Below are positions 10,958-22,696 of a DNA stretch of 64,000 nt, in pieces; within the stretch, counting starts at the first letter, position 1, and each line of letters starts with the position of its first letter. The stretch comes from Calocera cornea HHB12733. Its lineage: Eukaryota; Basidiomycota; Dacrymycetes; Dacrymycetales; Dacrymycetaceae. The notes under the pieces were generated by a model that made no database searches, was not told where the DNA came from, and worked only from the letters and a program-made list of their open reading frames with translations. The position numbers and the translations under genes are program-made. The stretch is from NCBI GenBank assembly GCA_001632435.1, contig KV423939.1:6223-70222 (forward strand). The letters are read 5' to 3'.

Positions 10958-13469
10958 ATGTCCGCCTCCCCGCACGTCCTCACCCCCTCCCCGGCCTCGT
11001 CAGACCACGGCCACTCCTCCTCCCCGCAGCCATCGCCCTCCAACGCACCCCTCTCCGCCCTCTCACAGCTCTCAAGGAACACCTCCGTCATCTCCTCAAG
11101 CTCCAGCTCAAGCTCCCTCTCGCTCCATATCCCCTCCCCGCCCCCCCAACCGCAACCGCAACCGCAACCGCAGCCGAGCATCCCCCCATCGCCCCGTCTC
11201 CCACCGCGCCGGGCCCCAGGGACGCTCCAGCTCGGCCCCTCGACCGCCTGGGCGCCCCCGCGCTCCCCGCACGGCACACCGCCCGCAACACCGCGGGGCG
11301 ACCGCTCGCCGCTCTTCGGCGTCCCTGCGGCCATGCTCCCGCGCGACCGCGACCGCGACCGCTCCGAGGACCGCTTCGGCCAACGCCATATGAGCATCGC
11401 AAGCGCCGCCAGCGCCGAGACGACGTCGACGCTCCGCCCGAGCTCGCGCAGCAGCAGCGTCGTCGGGGTGCCGGAAGGCTCCCGCCCGCAGGGGGTGATG
11501 CCGCGTGACTTCGAGTTCGGCCGCGAGCTCGGGACAGGCTCGTACTCCGTTGTCACCGCCGCATACCTCCCGCAGAACGGGCAGACGTACGCGATCAAGG
11601 CCCTCGACAAGGCGCACGTGCTCCGGTACAAGCAGCAGGGGAACAAGGTCGACGTGCAGATGGAGCGCAGGGCGCTTATGCGCCTGAGCAGGCCGGGCCA
11701 CCCGGGCGTTGTGCGCCTTTTCTGGGCGATGCAGGACCAGGCATCCCTATGTGCGTAGGCGCCCATATATGCGCCTCCCCGTCGCCGCTTGAGCCCGCTG
11801 ACACGCATATACGCTAGATTTCGTCCTGGAGCTGTGCCCGAAAGGCGACATGACGACCGTTCTGCGCCGTCTCGGCTCGTTCTCCCTCGCCTGCGCGCGC
11901 TTCTACTTCGCCCAGATCACAGACGCGGTCATGTTCATCCATTCGCAGGGGATCGTACACCGCGACCTGAAGCCGGACAACTTCCTGTTCACCGACCAAT
12001 GGCGGATCAAGATCACCGACTTCGGCAGTGCGAAGATCATCGAGGCTGCCGAAGGTGTGCATATAAGCCTCGCCGAAACTGCCGAGAATGCTGTTGCTAA
12101 CGCGCGTTCAGAGTCGGATACGCCGGCGGGCTCACGCCGGACGAGCTTTGTTGGGTCGCCGCAATACGTTTCGCCAGAGATCCTTGCCCATCAGGCGGTG
12201 TCATACCCCACCGACTTGTGGTCCATGGGGATCGTCCTTTATCAGATGATTTCGGGCCATTTCCCCTTCGACAGCGGCCCGACCGGCGGCATGGCCCATT
12301 ACTTGATGTGGCAGCGCGTGCTGAAAGGCGAGTATTCGTTCGGCGAGGGGTGGGACCCGCAAGCGCAGGATCTCGTCAAGAAGTTACTGGTCAACGAGCC
12401 CGGTAAACGACTGGGCGCGCAGGGCGGCGAGGAGGGCGCGAAGGAGCTGCGAAAAGCCCCGTTCTTCACCCCGCTCGACTGGGCGAGCTTATGGACCTCC
12501 CAAGTACCCGCGTTCGAGCCGGGCATGTATAGGCGCGAAGGGCCGCGGATAGGCGACTTTGAGGAGGAGGGCGAGGACGAGTGGGCGTTGATGCTCGACC
12601 AGGCCGATCAGGCCGACAGCGACGAGATGAGTGAGGCCGTCGAGGACGAGGAGGAGGGCGAGGAGCACGCACACCGCCGGCCGCAGGTCGCCTTCCCGAG
12701 GCAGCAACCGCCGATACAGGCCAGTGGAAAGAGCTCGCGCTCGAGCAGCAGCTCGGCGAGCTCCATCCCGTCGCTGTCGACTTCACGCCGAACAAGCGCC
12801 ACCGCAGCGACGTCCATCTCCCCGCACCCGTCGCACACTTCCGCGCAGTCTCAGCCTCAGTCTCAGCCTCAGCCTGAGCAACATCAGGAGCCCGAGAAGC
12901 CCGAGCGCTCCCTCCTCTCCGGGCCGGTGCTCACGCGTTCGATTCTCGGCAACTGGACCAAGGAGCGCACGCTCACGCTCACTTCGCGCCGGTTGGTGCT
13001 CACGAAGGGCAGCAAGCCGCGTGTGGAAGTCGCCCTCGCGCCGAGGCAGGGGGACGAGGACGATGTGTGGGCTGAGACGCGCGGACCGCGCATGCTGCTT
13101 GTGCACAAGGGAGGGAGGAAGTGGGAGTTCATGGTCGCGACGCCCCTCGGTGGCAGCCCGACGACGCCGACGCGCGGCTCGCGAGGGGCCTCGCCCGCCC
13201 CTCTACCGGAGGTGCCCATGGCCGACAGATGGGTCAAGGAGATCGCCGGCGCGGTTCTGGAGGCGTCCGCCTCGCCCCAGGCACAGGGAGCAGGGCCCAG
13301 GGTGCGCGTACATACGCCCAGCACGGTCAGCGCTAGCCCGAGTACGAGCAGGAGCGGCTCGCTGAGGGGGAGCGCGGTCAGTAGTCGGAGGAGCAGCCGG
13401 AGCAGGCCGGTGGGGGACGAGAGGACTGCGGGATTGGGGGAGGAGATGAGGGCGCTGAGGTTGGATTAG
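10958..13469 (+). CDS. PDK1/Pkh-type serine/threonine protein kinase (AGC family) with PH domain
   Basis: Exons 10958-11750, 11818-12054 and 12112-13469 give 795 residues. A long Ser/Pro-rich N-terminus (about residues 1-180) precedes the kinase domain. It has glycine loop GTGSYSVV, lysine YAIKALDK, catalytic HRDLKPDNF, metal-binding DFGSAK, and activation-loop SFVGSPQYVSPEIL, the characteristic PDK1 form. The second intron (57 nt) is in frame without a stop but has good splice sites and a TGCTAAC branch site; removing it brings DFG and activation loop to normal spacing. After an acidic and low-complexity linker the C-terminus (about residues 620-720) looks like the PDK1-type PH domain. PDK1/Pkh kinases phosphorylate activation loops of other AGC kinases (Ypk, Pkc, Sch9 types) at the plasma membrane in response to sphingolipid or phosphoinositide signals. 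Confidence 0.88.
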
Positions 13470-13649
13470 CGCGGGTGCTCTCCCATTTGGAGAGCGGAGG
13501 GGTGATGGGGTGAAGCCGGTGTACTGTATGCTGTATGACTCGTCTAATGCAGGTTCTCTCACATTCGCGAGCCCGTATATGCGTGCTGCGACGCAGGGAT
13601 CTCATTGACCAAGACTGATACGACAAGAAATGTATCGAGGGAAAGTAGT

Positions 13650-14833
13650 TTAGCCAGGGGGGAGTAAGCTCGCGTCCACCCCTGCGCCGTCCGCAGTCGC
13701 CTCGTCGTCTTCAAGTAGCGCCGCGATAGGCGTCCGAGGCATGACCATCACACCTGTCCTTGCGCTCTCGAGCACGCCGAACGGCTTGAGCAGCGCCAGG
13801 AACGCGTCCACGCGGCTCGCCTTGCCCGTCATCTCGACAATGACGCTATTCTCGCTGACATCCACGATCTTGCCGCCGAACTGCGCGGCAAGGCCCTGGA
13901 TCGCAGCCATATGCGTGTGCTTAATGTTCAGCAGCTGGCTGGGGGTAAGCGCGAGCGGCTGGTTCGGATCGGGCGCGCTGGCGGCCCCAGGGGAAGGGCG
14001 GTGCGGGGACTTTCCGGACTCTTCGAACGCGCGGGCCATGCTCGCCTCCTTTGACAGGAGGGGGTCGGTGGAGGGCTCGTGCGCGATCTGATGCTGTTCG
14101 GACGCGTTGACTTCAGGCGCAGGGAGCGAGGACCGACGCGCTTCGTGCGACGGCCCACCGAGGAGCTGCTCTTCCACGTATTCGGGGCCGAGGATGGACA
14201 CCTTCGCGAGGAGCAGCTCACGCTCGATCTTTTTCGTTTCGGTGTAGTTGAGCACGGCCCAGACGGGGACCTACATGCGTATCAGTATAGCACATATATG
14301 TAGATGATTCGATAAGCGGGCGTACGAGGTCCTCCAGCTGCCGCCGGGCTTGCTCGATCACGGGCTCCTGCGCGCTCAGGACGATGCACATGCGCGAGAG
14401 GTCACGGATCTCCGTCTGGCAGACGACGAGCGAGTCGATGTTGAAGCCTCTGCCGGCGAGGATGCCGCTGACGCGCGAGAGGACACCCGGCTCATTTTGG
14501 ACCAGGCATTCGAGGATGTGCCTGGCGAGTGTCAGAACAAGTGATAAGATGAAACGGATCCGCGTACTTTTTGAACGGCTCGGCGCTCGGCGGCGGGGTG
14601 TTGTACAGGATGCTCGTCACCGTTTCCTCGGCGGTGCGCTGCCTCGGGTGGTCGTTCGCCGGCAGCGGTGGCGGCCTTCGGTGATGTAAATGACTCTTGT
14701 AGTCAAGCGCCGAGGTCGAGTCCTCGATGGACCGCGGTGCGCGCGTAGTGTTGCTCTCCGCGCTGAGTGCTGAGCGGCTCGAGAGAAGGCGGCGAGCGCC
14801 GGTAAGCGAGGATCGAGCGAGGCGGGCGGCCAT
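13650..14833 (-). CDS. ILV6: Acetolactate synthase regulatory (small) subunit, mitochondrial
   Basis: Minus-strand exons 14833-14568, 14521-14326 and 14270-13650 give 360 residues. The first about 30 residues are rich in Arg, Ser and Ala with few acids, as in a mitochondrial presequence. Exon 2 begins an ACT domain with ECLVQNEPGVLSRVSGILAGRGFNIDSL, here cited in part as NEPGVLSRVSGILAGRG. Exon 3 continues with a second conserved part (LAAQFGGKIVDVSENSVIVE). A Ser/Pro-rich insertion, common in fungal ILV6, splits the two. The protein stimulates acetolactate synthase (ILV2) and confers valine feedback control in branched-chain amino acid synthesis. It is convergent with the kinase gene, 180 bp between the stops. 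Confidence 0.93.
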
Positions 14834-15319
14834 CGTCGGTGGTGGGCAAGAAGAGGACGGTGATGAGGGGGGCGTGAGAACGTGACTTGGATAGAGGCAG
14901 GGATTTTTCGGCGGCGGTGCTTTCAGGGTCCTGCGGGGCCGCGCGGGGCATTGAACAGTTGTAGTAAAGGGTAAATCCGAAAGGAATTGTACTAAACCGC
15001 CTGTGATTTTCGGCATCGATGTCCGATTTTCAGAGTCATTCGCCAAGCATGAAGTGCTGTCCATAATAATGCATTCCTATCTGAGACATTGGATGAATTT
15101 GAACTGATTTGAAACGGTCATGAACACCGTCATTGAAACCGAAACAAAGGACTCAATGGAGCACCTCAGTCAGAGTCCTAGCCTCGTAAGTGCAAAGCAC
15201 AATTTCGGTATCTCTACTGTAGCTGTATATACATGCGCGGTAGTACGGCACCCTCCGTACGGCTTCGGTGTCCAACGAGATCTTCCTGGCCGCAGCCCGC
15301 TGCGCGCGACCAATGTCGC
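14834..15319. other. Spacer between ILV6 start and GOT1 end
   Basis: Lower GC than its surroundings. The stretch 15111-15139 is a copy, on the minus strand, of a repeat unit also present in the array at 33835-34125. No gene is supported. Confidence 0.4.
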
Positions 15320-15962
15320 CTAGACCATCGAAGGCCGCGCACCGACTAATCGATCAAGTATCTTTCTGACTATCAGCATGCGCATACACGCGGGCAGGAA
15401 GAGAAAAAGGCGTACGTGGCTGATAAACGGCATGGAAAGTACGTTGCCGACGAACGGCAGTTGTCGTAAGAACGTTAATATGACGGGGAAGAAATCGCTA
15501 ACGCGCATATCAGCGACACTCCAGGGATATGCCGGAAAGGAAAAGGGACGCACCCGAAGAGGTTAAGGAACCCCAGTGTCTCCACGAGCATGCCCACGAA
15601 GGGCCATTTGAAGAATACCAGCCCAATGCCGCCTAGGAAACAGAGTGTGCCGCGTAGCTTTTGCCGGCGCGCGAAGAAGTAGAACGTCTTCTTTGGGCCG
15701 ATGATGAGGGTGAGGCCGGAGAGGAACAAGACCTGCGCGCATAACGGTTAGCTGGGTCAAAAGGATAGGAGGAGGGGAGACGGGCGCACATTGCCGAGCG
15801 CGAGGAGGGCGCCATCGAAGAAGAGGATGACACCTAGGAGGATGAAGAACGCGCCGAAGGAGGTGAGGCCGACGCCGATCTCTGTGCGAAGCCGCATATC
15901 AGCCGCGCTCACCCGGGACTATCAAGAGAGGAACACGCACTCTGACCGTCTGTTAACCACAT
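15320..15962 (-). CDS. GOT1: Got1 ER-Golgi vesicle transport membrane protein
   Basis: Minus-strand exons 15962-15941, 15881-15790, 15732-15554, 15497-15416 and 15361-15320 give 138 residues, exactly the length of yeast Got1. Splicing gives the N-terminus MWLTDGQKIGVGLT, followed by four hydrophobic segments and the family-diagnostic stretch [16 protein letters not shown] plus [10 protein letters not shown]. The first exon is only 22 nt. The last junction uses a 54-nt intron with an AAAG acceptor, which joins ISH to [13 protein letters not shown]; reading through would give 18 extra residues absent from the family. The protein works in ER-to-Golgi and endosome-Golgi traffic, probably on COPII vesicles. 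Start and RRP12 start are 268 bp apart on opposite strands. Confidence 0.93.
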
Positions 15963-16230
15963 CTCTGAGCAAGCAGGAGAGGAGTGCGAGGGGAGGACGA
16001 CGCGTCGCTGGACTGCGATTTAGCGCCTGCGAGCTTGCGGACTGGGGAAGCCACGTCTGTCGCGTGGGCGGTAAATGATCGACGAAAAAAGGTCCCGGCC
16101 GATCACTCGACTTTTTCTGGGCCAGGACCCTCGTGCGACCCTTTCACTGACTTTGCAGAGCGCATTTCTGCTCTCATCTTGCTGCATATACCTGGCCATC
16201 TTGCTGCATATCGGGACTGCATTGGATACG
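15963..16230. promoter_or_regulatory. Shared divergent promoter gap of GOT1 and RRP12
   Basis: 268 bp between two start codons on opposite strands, so both promoters must lie within it or overlap the leaders. A pyrimidine-rich patch with TTTTTCTGGGCCAGG lies at about 16110-16125 and a CTTGCTGCATAT repeat at 16180-16210. No TATA box is evident, as is common for housekeeping genes. Confidence 0.5.
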
Positions 16231-19200
16231 ATGGCGGCCTCCAGCTCGACCTCCGCCGACTACCTCCTGCACGAAGAGCTCGAGAAGATCCGGCCTCATG
16301 TGGGCTCCGCCCTCGCGAACCAAAAGGCACCCGCGCTCCTGCTGTCGGCCATCGAGTCGACCCTCAGGGAGCAAGGCGCCAACCTCACCCCAGTCGCATA
16401 CTTCGCCGCCCTGTTGTCGACGCTCGAACAGCAGGTCAAGAAGGAGCGCGTTGAGGGGTCTCTGTCACTAGGAGAAGGCGATGTCCTCCCGGCGGTGCTC
16501 TACCTCCTCGCCCTCGTCATACCGCACGTCTCCTCCCCCGTCCTGCGCACCCACACCAATACGGCCTTCGGAATCCTCGCTCCCCTCCTCCGGCCGCTCA
16601 CGCACAGCGCACCGCCACTCCGCTCCCTCCTGGCAATCTACCAGGCCTGGCTCCCGCACCTAGAAGCAGCACAGCTGCACACACCCCTTCCCCGCCAGTC
16701 CTTCGCCAGCATCACAGAGTACACTCTGGACCCAAGGCCGAAAGTACGCAAGAAGGCGCAGGAGGCGGTGTTTGCTGTGCTGGCCAACCCGCCGCCACCG
16801 AGCGTGACGCACCCGTATGCGCTGGACGTGGCGGACTATGTGCTCCGGCAGCTCGACGACGTTGTCGGGAGGAGCGGGGCGGTGAGGGCCAAGGAGAAGG
16901 AGAAGGGGAAGGGAGGAAAAGCGAATGCGGGTGTCGAGGTGGGCATATGGAGCTGTGCGTTCGTCAAGACCATTGCGCCGCATTGGCCGTCCGAGGTACG
17001 TACTACCACCTCGTCGCTGCTTTCCATCTGACAAGCCTACAGCGCATTGCCGACCTCGTCAATTGCCTGCTGCGCCTCCCCGCCCTGGGATCGAGCTACA
17101 TGACGACCTCGGCCTACGACCTCCTTTCCTCCCTTCTAGAGCGCAGCTCCTCCGCTGCATCCTTCGAAGCGGGCAAGATCCCTGCTATCCTGCACGTCAT
17201 CCTCACCTCACAGCCGGACAAGGCCGACCAGCTGCTCGCCGCTTCCTGGCTGCGCGTGGTGGAGCAGGGCATGGTCGCGTATGCGCGGGACGATGCGGAG
17301 GGCTGTGCCGCAGAGGTGGGCAGCGTGTGGAGGACAGTGTGGAAGTGGCTCGAGGGCACCGACAGCGCCGTGCTCTCCGCAGCTGCGGAGGCACTTTGCG
17401 CTATCGCTCGGTACTGTGTCTCTCTACCGCTCATTGAGGAGGCACTCGAAGCCAAGGGAGAGGCAGCACGGAAGAAGACGACACTGGGAGGGATCCTCGC
17501 CCTAGCCGAGTCCTCGCTCAACAACATCAGCTACGCCCAAGCCGTCCCCTACGTCCTCCGGGTGAACAGCGCGCTGCTCTCCCGCCTGCGAATCCGCATA
17601 GGCAGCCCAACCAAGGCCCACGGCAGACCACCAACGGCAGCAGAAAAGCTCATGCTCGGTACCGTCAAGCTGGTCGGGTCCATGCGCACGCGCAAGGGGT
17701 TCGAGCACCGCGAGCGCGCGGATGACGTCCTTGGGATGGCGATCGAAGTCCTCGGCCCGGAACCCGTCCTTAAAACGCTCCCGCTCAACCTGGAGCCGGA
17801 GAAATTGGCCCTCGACGAGGGCCGTGCCTACCTTCTGCCCTTGCTCAGGGCACGCGTGACGAACGCCGCGCTGGGCCACTTTGTAAGGTACTTTGTGCCG
17901 CTCAGCGAGAGGCTGTTTGATGTGCAGGCAAGGGCGGAAGAGGGGGAGAAGAAGGTCGAGGCAAAGGTGTATGGCGCATTGGTAGAGCAGATCTGGGCGT
18001 GTTTCCCCGCGTATTGCGATATGCCTGTGGATTTGAAAGAGGTTCGTTGTTGCCCTCAAGCCGAAGAACCGAGCTGATGTTCTGTCGGATGACAGGCATT
18101 GACTCCCGAGTTCGCCCAGGTGCTCACGCAGGTGTTGTACCAGCAGCCCAGCATGCGTTCCTCTGTTCTCCGGGGCCTGCAGCGGCTAGTTGAGCGGAAT
18201 ACCTCCCTGGCCGCTTCTGCCGGCCCGCCAGAGGAGCTCAAAACGAGCTTCGGCATGGACCAGGCGGATGCGCGCGCGAACGTCGACTTCCTGCGCGGGA
18301 TGGCCGGCAACCTACTCTCGGTCTTCTTCAACGTGTTTGGCAGCGCGGAACGCGACGCGCGCGGGCTTGTCGGGGAGGTCATCTCCACATATTTCAAGAT
18401 TGCCGACATAAAGATCGTGGCTAGCACGTACGAGAGGGTCGTCGGCCTGCTCAAGGACGACATGAAGAAGTCTGCGCCGATCGCAGCGGCATCGGGCACC
18501 TCAGTCAGCTACACGATGCTCGACCTGCTCATCCTCTTCGTCCCGCATCTCCCGACAAAGCAGGCCAACAGCTTGCTGTGGATGGTGGCCTCGCCCGAGT
18601 TCCTGGGGAACAAGGATGCATCGATACAGAAGAAAGCGTACCGGCTGCTAGCCCGGCTGGCGCAGTCTGGGAAGGTCCTCAAGGACGGCGATGGCACCGA
18701 TAGGTTACTCACTCTCGTCTCAGAAAGCTCGCCCGCGATCGCTACTGGGGCAAAACGAGATCGGTTGACTGTCTTCCTGGCGCTTGTGCCCACTCTTCCG
18801 CCCACGATGCTCCACCACATCGCCCAGATGCTGACTGAAACCGTTCTCGGCACAAAAGAGGTCAACGAGGGTGCGCGTGACGAGGCTTTCGAAGTGCTTG
18901 TGCAGATGGGCGTGAAGATGTCCGAAGGCGGCACCATTTCCCGCTCGCTTTTGGATGACATCACCGACATGGATGACGTTCCAGCCTCGATCGAGGAGTT
19001 CATCACCATGGTGGCTGCTGGTCTGGCAGGTACAACACCTCATATGATCAGCGCGTCAATCACAGCCCTCTCTCGCCTTTTGTTCGAATTCAAAGACGCA
19101 ATCCCGGATGAAATGCAGGAGCAGCTCATCTCGACCATCATCGTGTTCGTCGAGTCGAGGAACCGTGAGATTGTCAAATCAGCACTTGGCTTTGTGAAGG

Positions 19201-20199
19201 TCGTCGTGACCGCCTTGCCCGCGGACACAACCCGGCCACATCTGCCAACGATGATCCCGGCTCTTCTCAACTGGTCGCATGATCACAAGAACCACTTCAA
19301 GGGCAAGGTTCGCCACATCTTCGAGCGCCTCATTCGCAAGTTTGGCTTCGAAGCCGTTATCAGTGAAGCGGATGAAGAGCACAGGAAAGTGCTGACAAGC
19401 ATCAAGAAGCGCAAGGATAGGGCGAAGCGGAAGAGGGCTAATGCTGAGACAGACGGCGAGGCTGATGAGAGCGGCGAGGTGAGACCATCGCCACTTCCAT
19501 CTCCACCAGGTAGCTAACAATGAACAGGAGAACGCACCCCGCGCCACAGCTGGCAACGCGTTTGAGGACGTGCTCTACGGCAGCGAAAGCGAGATCGATG
19601 ATGACGAGAGTGCGGACGAGCGTCCGGCCCGGAACGCGCCTCACGGGAAGAAGGGCGCGAAGGGCCAAGCCCGTCTTCGTATGGACGACGACGCGCCGAT
19701 GGACCTGCTTCACGATGCCGCTGCTCAGCTGACCAAGACTTCCGCCAAGCGACGCCAGCCTGGTCAGGACGCCTCGGCGTTCAAGACCGATGACAGCGGC
19801 CGCTTGGTCATCAATGACGATGAAGAAATGCACGATGCCGCCGCGGGCGAGGACGTCGCGGGGAACGCTTACCTCGAGACCATGACCTCTGCCGACGGGT
19901 TCACCCGCGGCCGTCGGGGCGAGGTTCGCTTCAACAAAAATACCAAGAAGCGGCGTGCAGCTGAGGAGGAGGACGGTGACATCGAGATGGCCGATGCCGA
20001 CGGACCTCCGAAGAAGAAAAAACCGTTCGAGGACCGGAAACGGCCGGCGAAGCTGGGCCAGGAGTTCAGGTCCAAGAGCGCCAAGGGGGATGTGCGCAGG
20101 GCTGGGCAGCCGGAGCCGTTTGCGTATGTGTCGCTGGCCCAGGCGGGGTCGAGGAAGGGCGGTGTGAAGCATTTCAACGTTAGGAAGAGTAACCGCTAG
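16231..20199 (+). CDS. RRP12: Ribosomal RNA-processing protein 12 (HEAT-repeat ribosome export factor)
   Basis: Exons 16231-16995, 17043-18041, 18096-19478 and 19528-20199 give 1272 residues, matching the usual family size. The protein is almost entirely helical HEAT-like repeats. The central region (about residues 390-700) resembles the NUC173 domain, with LLFEFKDAIPDEMQEQLI and the nearby HLPTMIPALLNWSHDHKNHF typical of RRP12. The tail is strongly basic and acidic in blocks (KKRKDRAKRKRAN, KKKKPFEDRKRP), as expected for a nucleolar/nuclear protein. RRP12 is needed for maturation and nuclear export of both ribosomal subunits. The ATG at 16231 is the first Met before conserved sequence, although the frame is open upstream to 16075. 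Confidence 0.93.
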
Positions 20200-20715
20200 G
20201 CAGTGCGGCCGGGGTATACGGGTTAATGCGTAATGCTCATGCTTTCGGTTTCCATCCCCAACGTCGTTGGTTATGCCGGTTAAGTTGTCCAAAGAACCGT
20301 TTGTGAAGGGCTTCTTCCGCGAAGGTCGGTCGAAGTCACCGCCAATGACGGTGCCTTCCCTTCGGTTTCGGTTCGCAACGGAACTCGGCGCAGTGTATCA
20401 GCAACGAATGCAGTCATTTCCACCCAATTACGATGCTCTGGTCCCTACGTACCCCGCCTATCATGGACAGAAAGTGCCAGAACAGAAGTGCAGAGCGAGC
20501 CCATCATCCCCAACGGACGCTCTAGAAAGGCGAACTAGTGCACCGCAGGCGCGTGACACACGCGGTCTGTCGATGATAAGTAACTTATGGTATGAAGGAC
20601 AGCGCACGAGGTTGATCCAGATCCCAGGGAGAAGCCGGACATGGGAATCAAGGAATCCACGAGGGTCAGAAGGCGGCAATGCGGCAATGCGGCGGAAGCC
20701 GGAAGGATGGAGCCT

Positions 20716-20770
20716 GGAAGAAAGAAGAAAGAAGAAAGAAGAAAGAAGAAAGAAGAAAGAAGAAAGGAAG
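20716..20770. repeat. GAAGAAA 7-bp microsatellite
   Basis: About seven and a half uninterrupted copies of a purine-only 7-bp unit, then GGAAGCG. Strand-asymmetric polypurine of this length can form triplex DNA. Confidence 0.9.
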
Positions 20771-21198
20771 CGGGGACTGGGGGGATGGAAGGACGTGGAA
20801 GTACTGTAGTGGCAGGGGAGTTCATTATCGCGCGGGCGCGGGCGGTCCAGGCGGGAGTCAGACGCTGGCCGCGGGTCCGGGGCTATGATGCGCGTGGAGG
20901 TCCAGTCTCAGTCTCAGTCTCAGTATGTAGAAGAATCCGAACACCAGTACTGTCGGCACCAGTACTGTCGGTTTGTCAACGCTTGAGGTGAGTTGTGTAG
21001 TACAAGCACACAGCAGAGCGCGGCGATGCGATGCGATGCGCTGGCATGCCATCAACACACACAGCGCAAAGCCCCGGCGCTGGCGCTTCCGAGTCCTCTG
21101 ACCCGGCGGAAAGGAGCGCGGGTCGCCTCCAATGTGATGTGATGTGATGTGACGCTGACAGCTGCTGGTAGGATAAGCAGGATGGGTTGGGTTAGGTT

Positions 21199-21201
<3 letters not shown>

Positions 21202-21257
<56 letters not shown>
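21202..21257. repeat. 56-base homopolymer G run
   Basis: Fifty-six consecutive G, flanked by GTTAGGTTGGA and AGGAGAAAGG. Could be a true homopolymer, or inflated by sequencing or assembly, since such runs are difficult to read. If real it is a strong G-quadruplex candidate. Confidence 0.9.
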
Positions 21258-21258
<1 letters not shown>

Positions 21259-22456
21259 GGAGAAAGGCCGCGCTGGGCCGCTGGTGGTCGGCTGAGCGTC
21301 GGCCCGGTGCTGGCCGTTGCGCCTGTCCCCGGGCGCGGATGCTGCTGGCTGCCTATGCGCTGCGCTTGCGCGCGCGTGCGTGTGTGGCGGGAACAGAGCC
21401 CGAGGGGGAGGGAGCACGTTCTGACGTTCTGGCATGGATGAGGGCACATAGGACGCGTGTTCGATGTTGAGAATCATTGACGCCGCGGAGCGCTGAAGAA
21501 CATAATTATAATAATAATAGGCAGAGTGGCGCTCACGCCTCGCCTGGCCTCCTCAATCGCGACGACGGCCCTGTTCTGTCGGCAGACCACGCGTGAGAGC
21601 ACGCACTTGAGCTGGAGCGCCGGGCTCGGGCAGTTAAGTAACTGTGCTGTACACCGTACAGTACAGTACAGCACAGTACAGCACAGTAAGTACAGTACAA
21701 GCGAAGCCGAAGCCAGAGCGAGCCGAAGCCGGAAGGTCGTCCCCAGAAGCGGGCAGGCGGCGTCCAGAAGGTGACCACGGTGAGCCAAGCATGTGGGGCG
21801 CGAGCCCGAGCCCGAAGCCCGGAGCCCGAAGCACAGAAGCCTGGAAGTACTAGTCGGGGGGCAGGCCGCTTGGCAACGCGAGCTGCGTGCTGCGTGCTGC
21901 GTGCTGCGAAAATGCCCGTGCTGGTGCTGGTGCTGGTGCGCGCTATGAGACAGTATTGTAGGTTATTAGGTTATTGTTGGCCCACTTCACTGCCCTGCAT
22001 AGGCGCCGGCCGCGTAGGGGAGTAGAGGAATGGAATGGAATGGAAGCGAGCAGCGCTGAAACGGGTTAGCGAACGGGGCAGGGGACGGGGGTGCCGGAGG
22101 CCCGGGCGAGGAAGGGCCCGTCAGGCACACGGCACACGGCACACGATAGACGATAGACGATACACGCTAGACCCGCTCCCGCTCCCGCTCCCGGCGCTAA
22201 GTTAGAGAGTTGATGAATTCAGGGCGCGTGCAGCTGAGGCGGACACGAGCCGGATCGATCAACGGGGGATCGATGGGTAGTTGTGGGTAGTGGGTGCTGT
22301 ACTGGGGAGTAGGGAGTAAGGAGTGAGGAGTAGGGCGGTTAGATATGTCTCGCGCGTGTACGATGAGGATTAGTAGATTACTAGTAATGTCACCAGCGGC
22401 TATACGGAGACGGAGACGGAGACGCCAGGCCGGCGCTGAGCACACGGGGAGGGGTC

Positions 22457-22488
<32 letters not shown>

Positions 22489-22635
22489 GGGAGGGCGCGC
22501 ATGGCACATGGCGCATGACAGGAGGGGCGGGCGGGCCATATGCCGGGTGCTGGGCGGGGGCAAACGGCCGCGCGGGTGCGGCGGGCGTGTCTCAGTGCTG
22601 GGGCTGGGTCCGATGGGAGGAGGGGGGAGGGGGGG

Positions 22636-22696
22636 AGGGGGGGAGGGTAGGAGGGTAGGAGGGTAGGAGGGTGGGATGGTAGGATGGTAGGATGTG
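22636..22696. repeat. GGAGGGTA / GGATGGTA minisatellite
   Basis: Three near-perfect copies of GGAGGGTA-type units followed by variant GGATGGTA units. Multiple G3 runs at short spacing make it a G-quadruplex candidate. Confidence 0.8.

Noticed and set aside
20267..20809. 180-codon + strand frame after RRP12
   Set aside because: Its C-terminal third is translated from the GAAGAAA microsatellite and the rest has no motif or splice support.
21181..21200. GGTTGGGTTAGGTTGG as telomere-like repeat
   Set aside because: Only one TTAGG-like unit amid T/G-rich sequence, not a tandem TTAGGG array, and it is deep within gene-bearing sequence.
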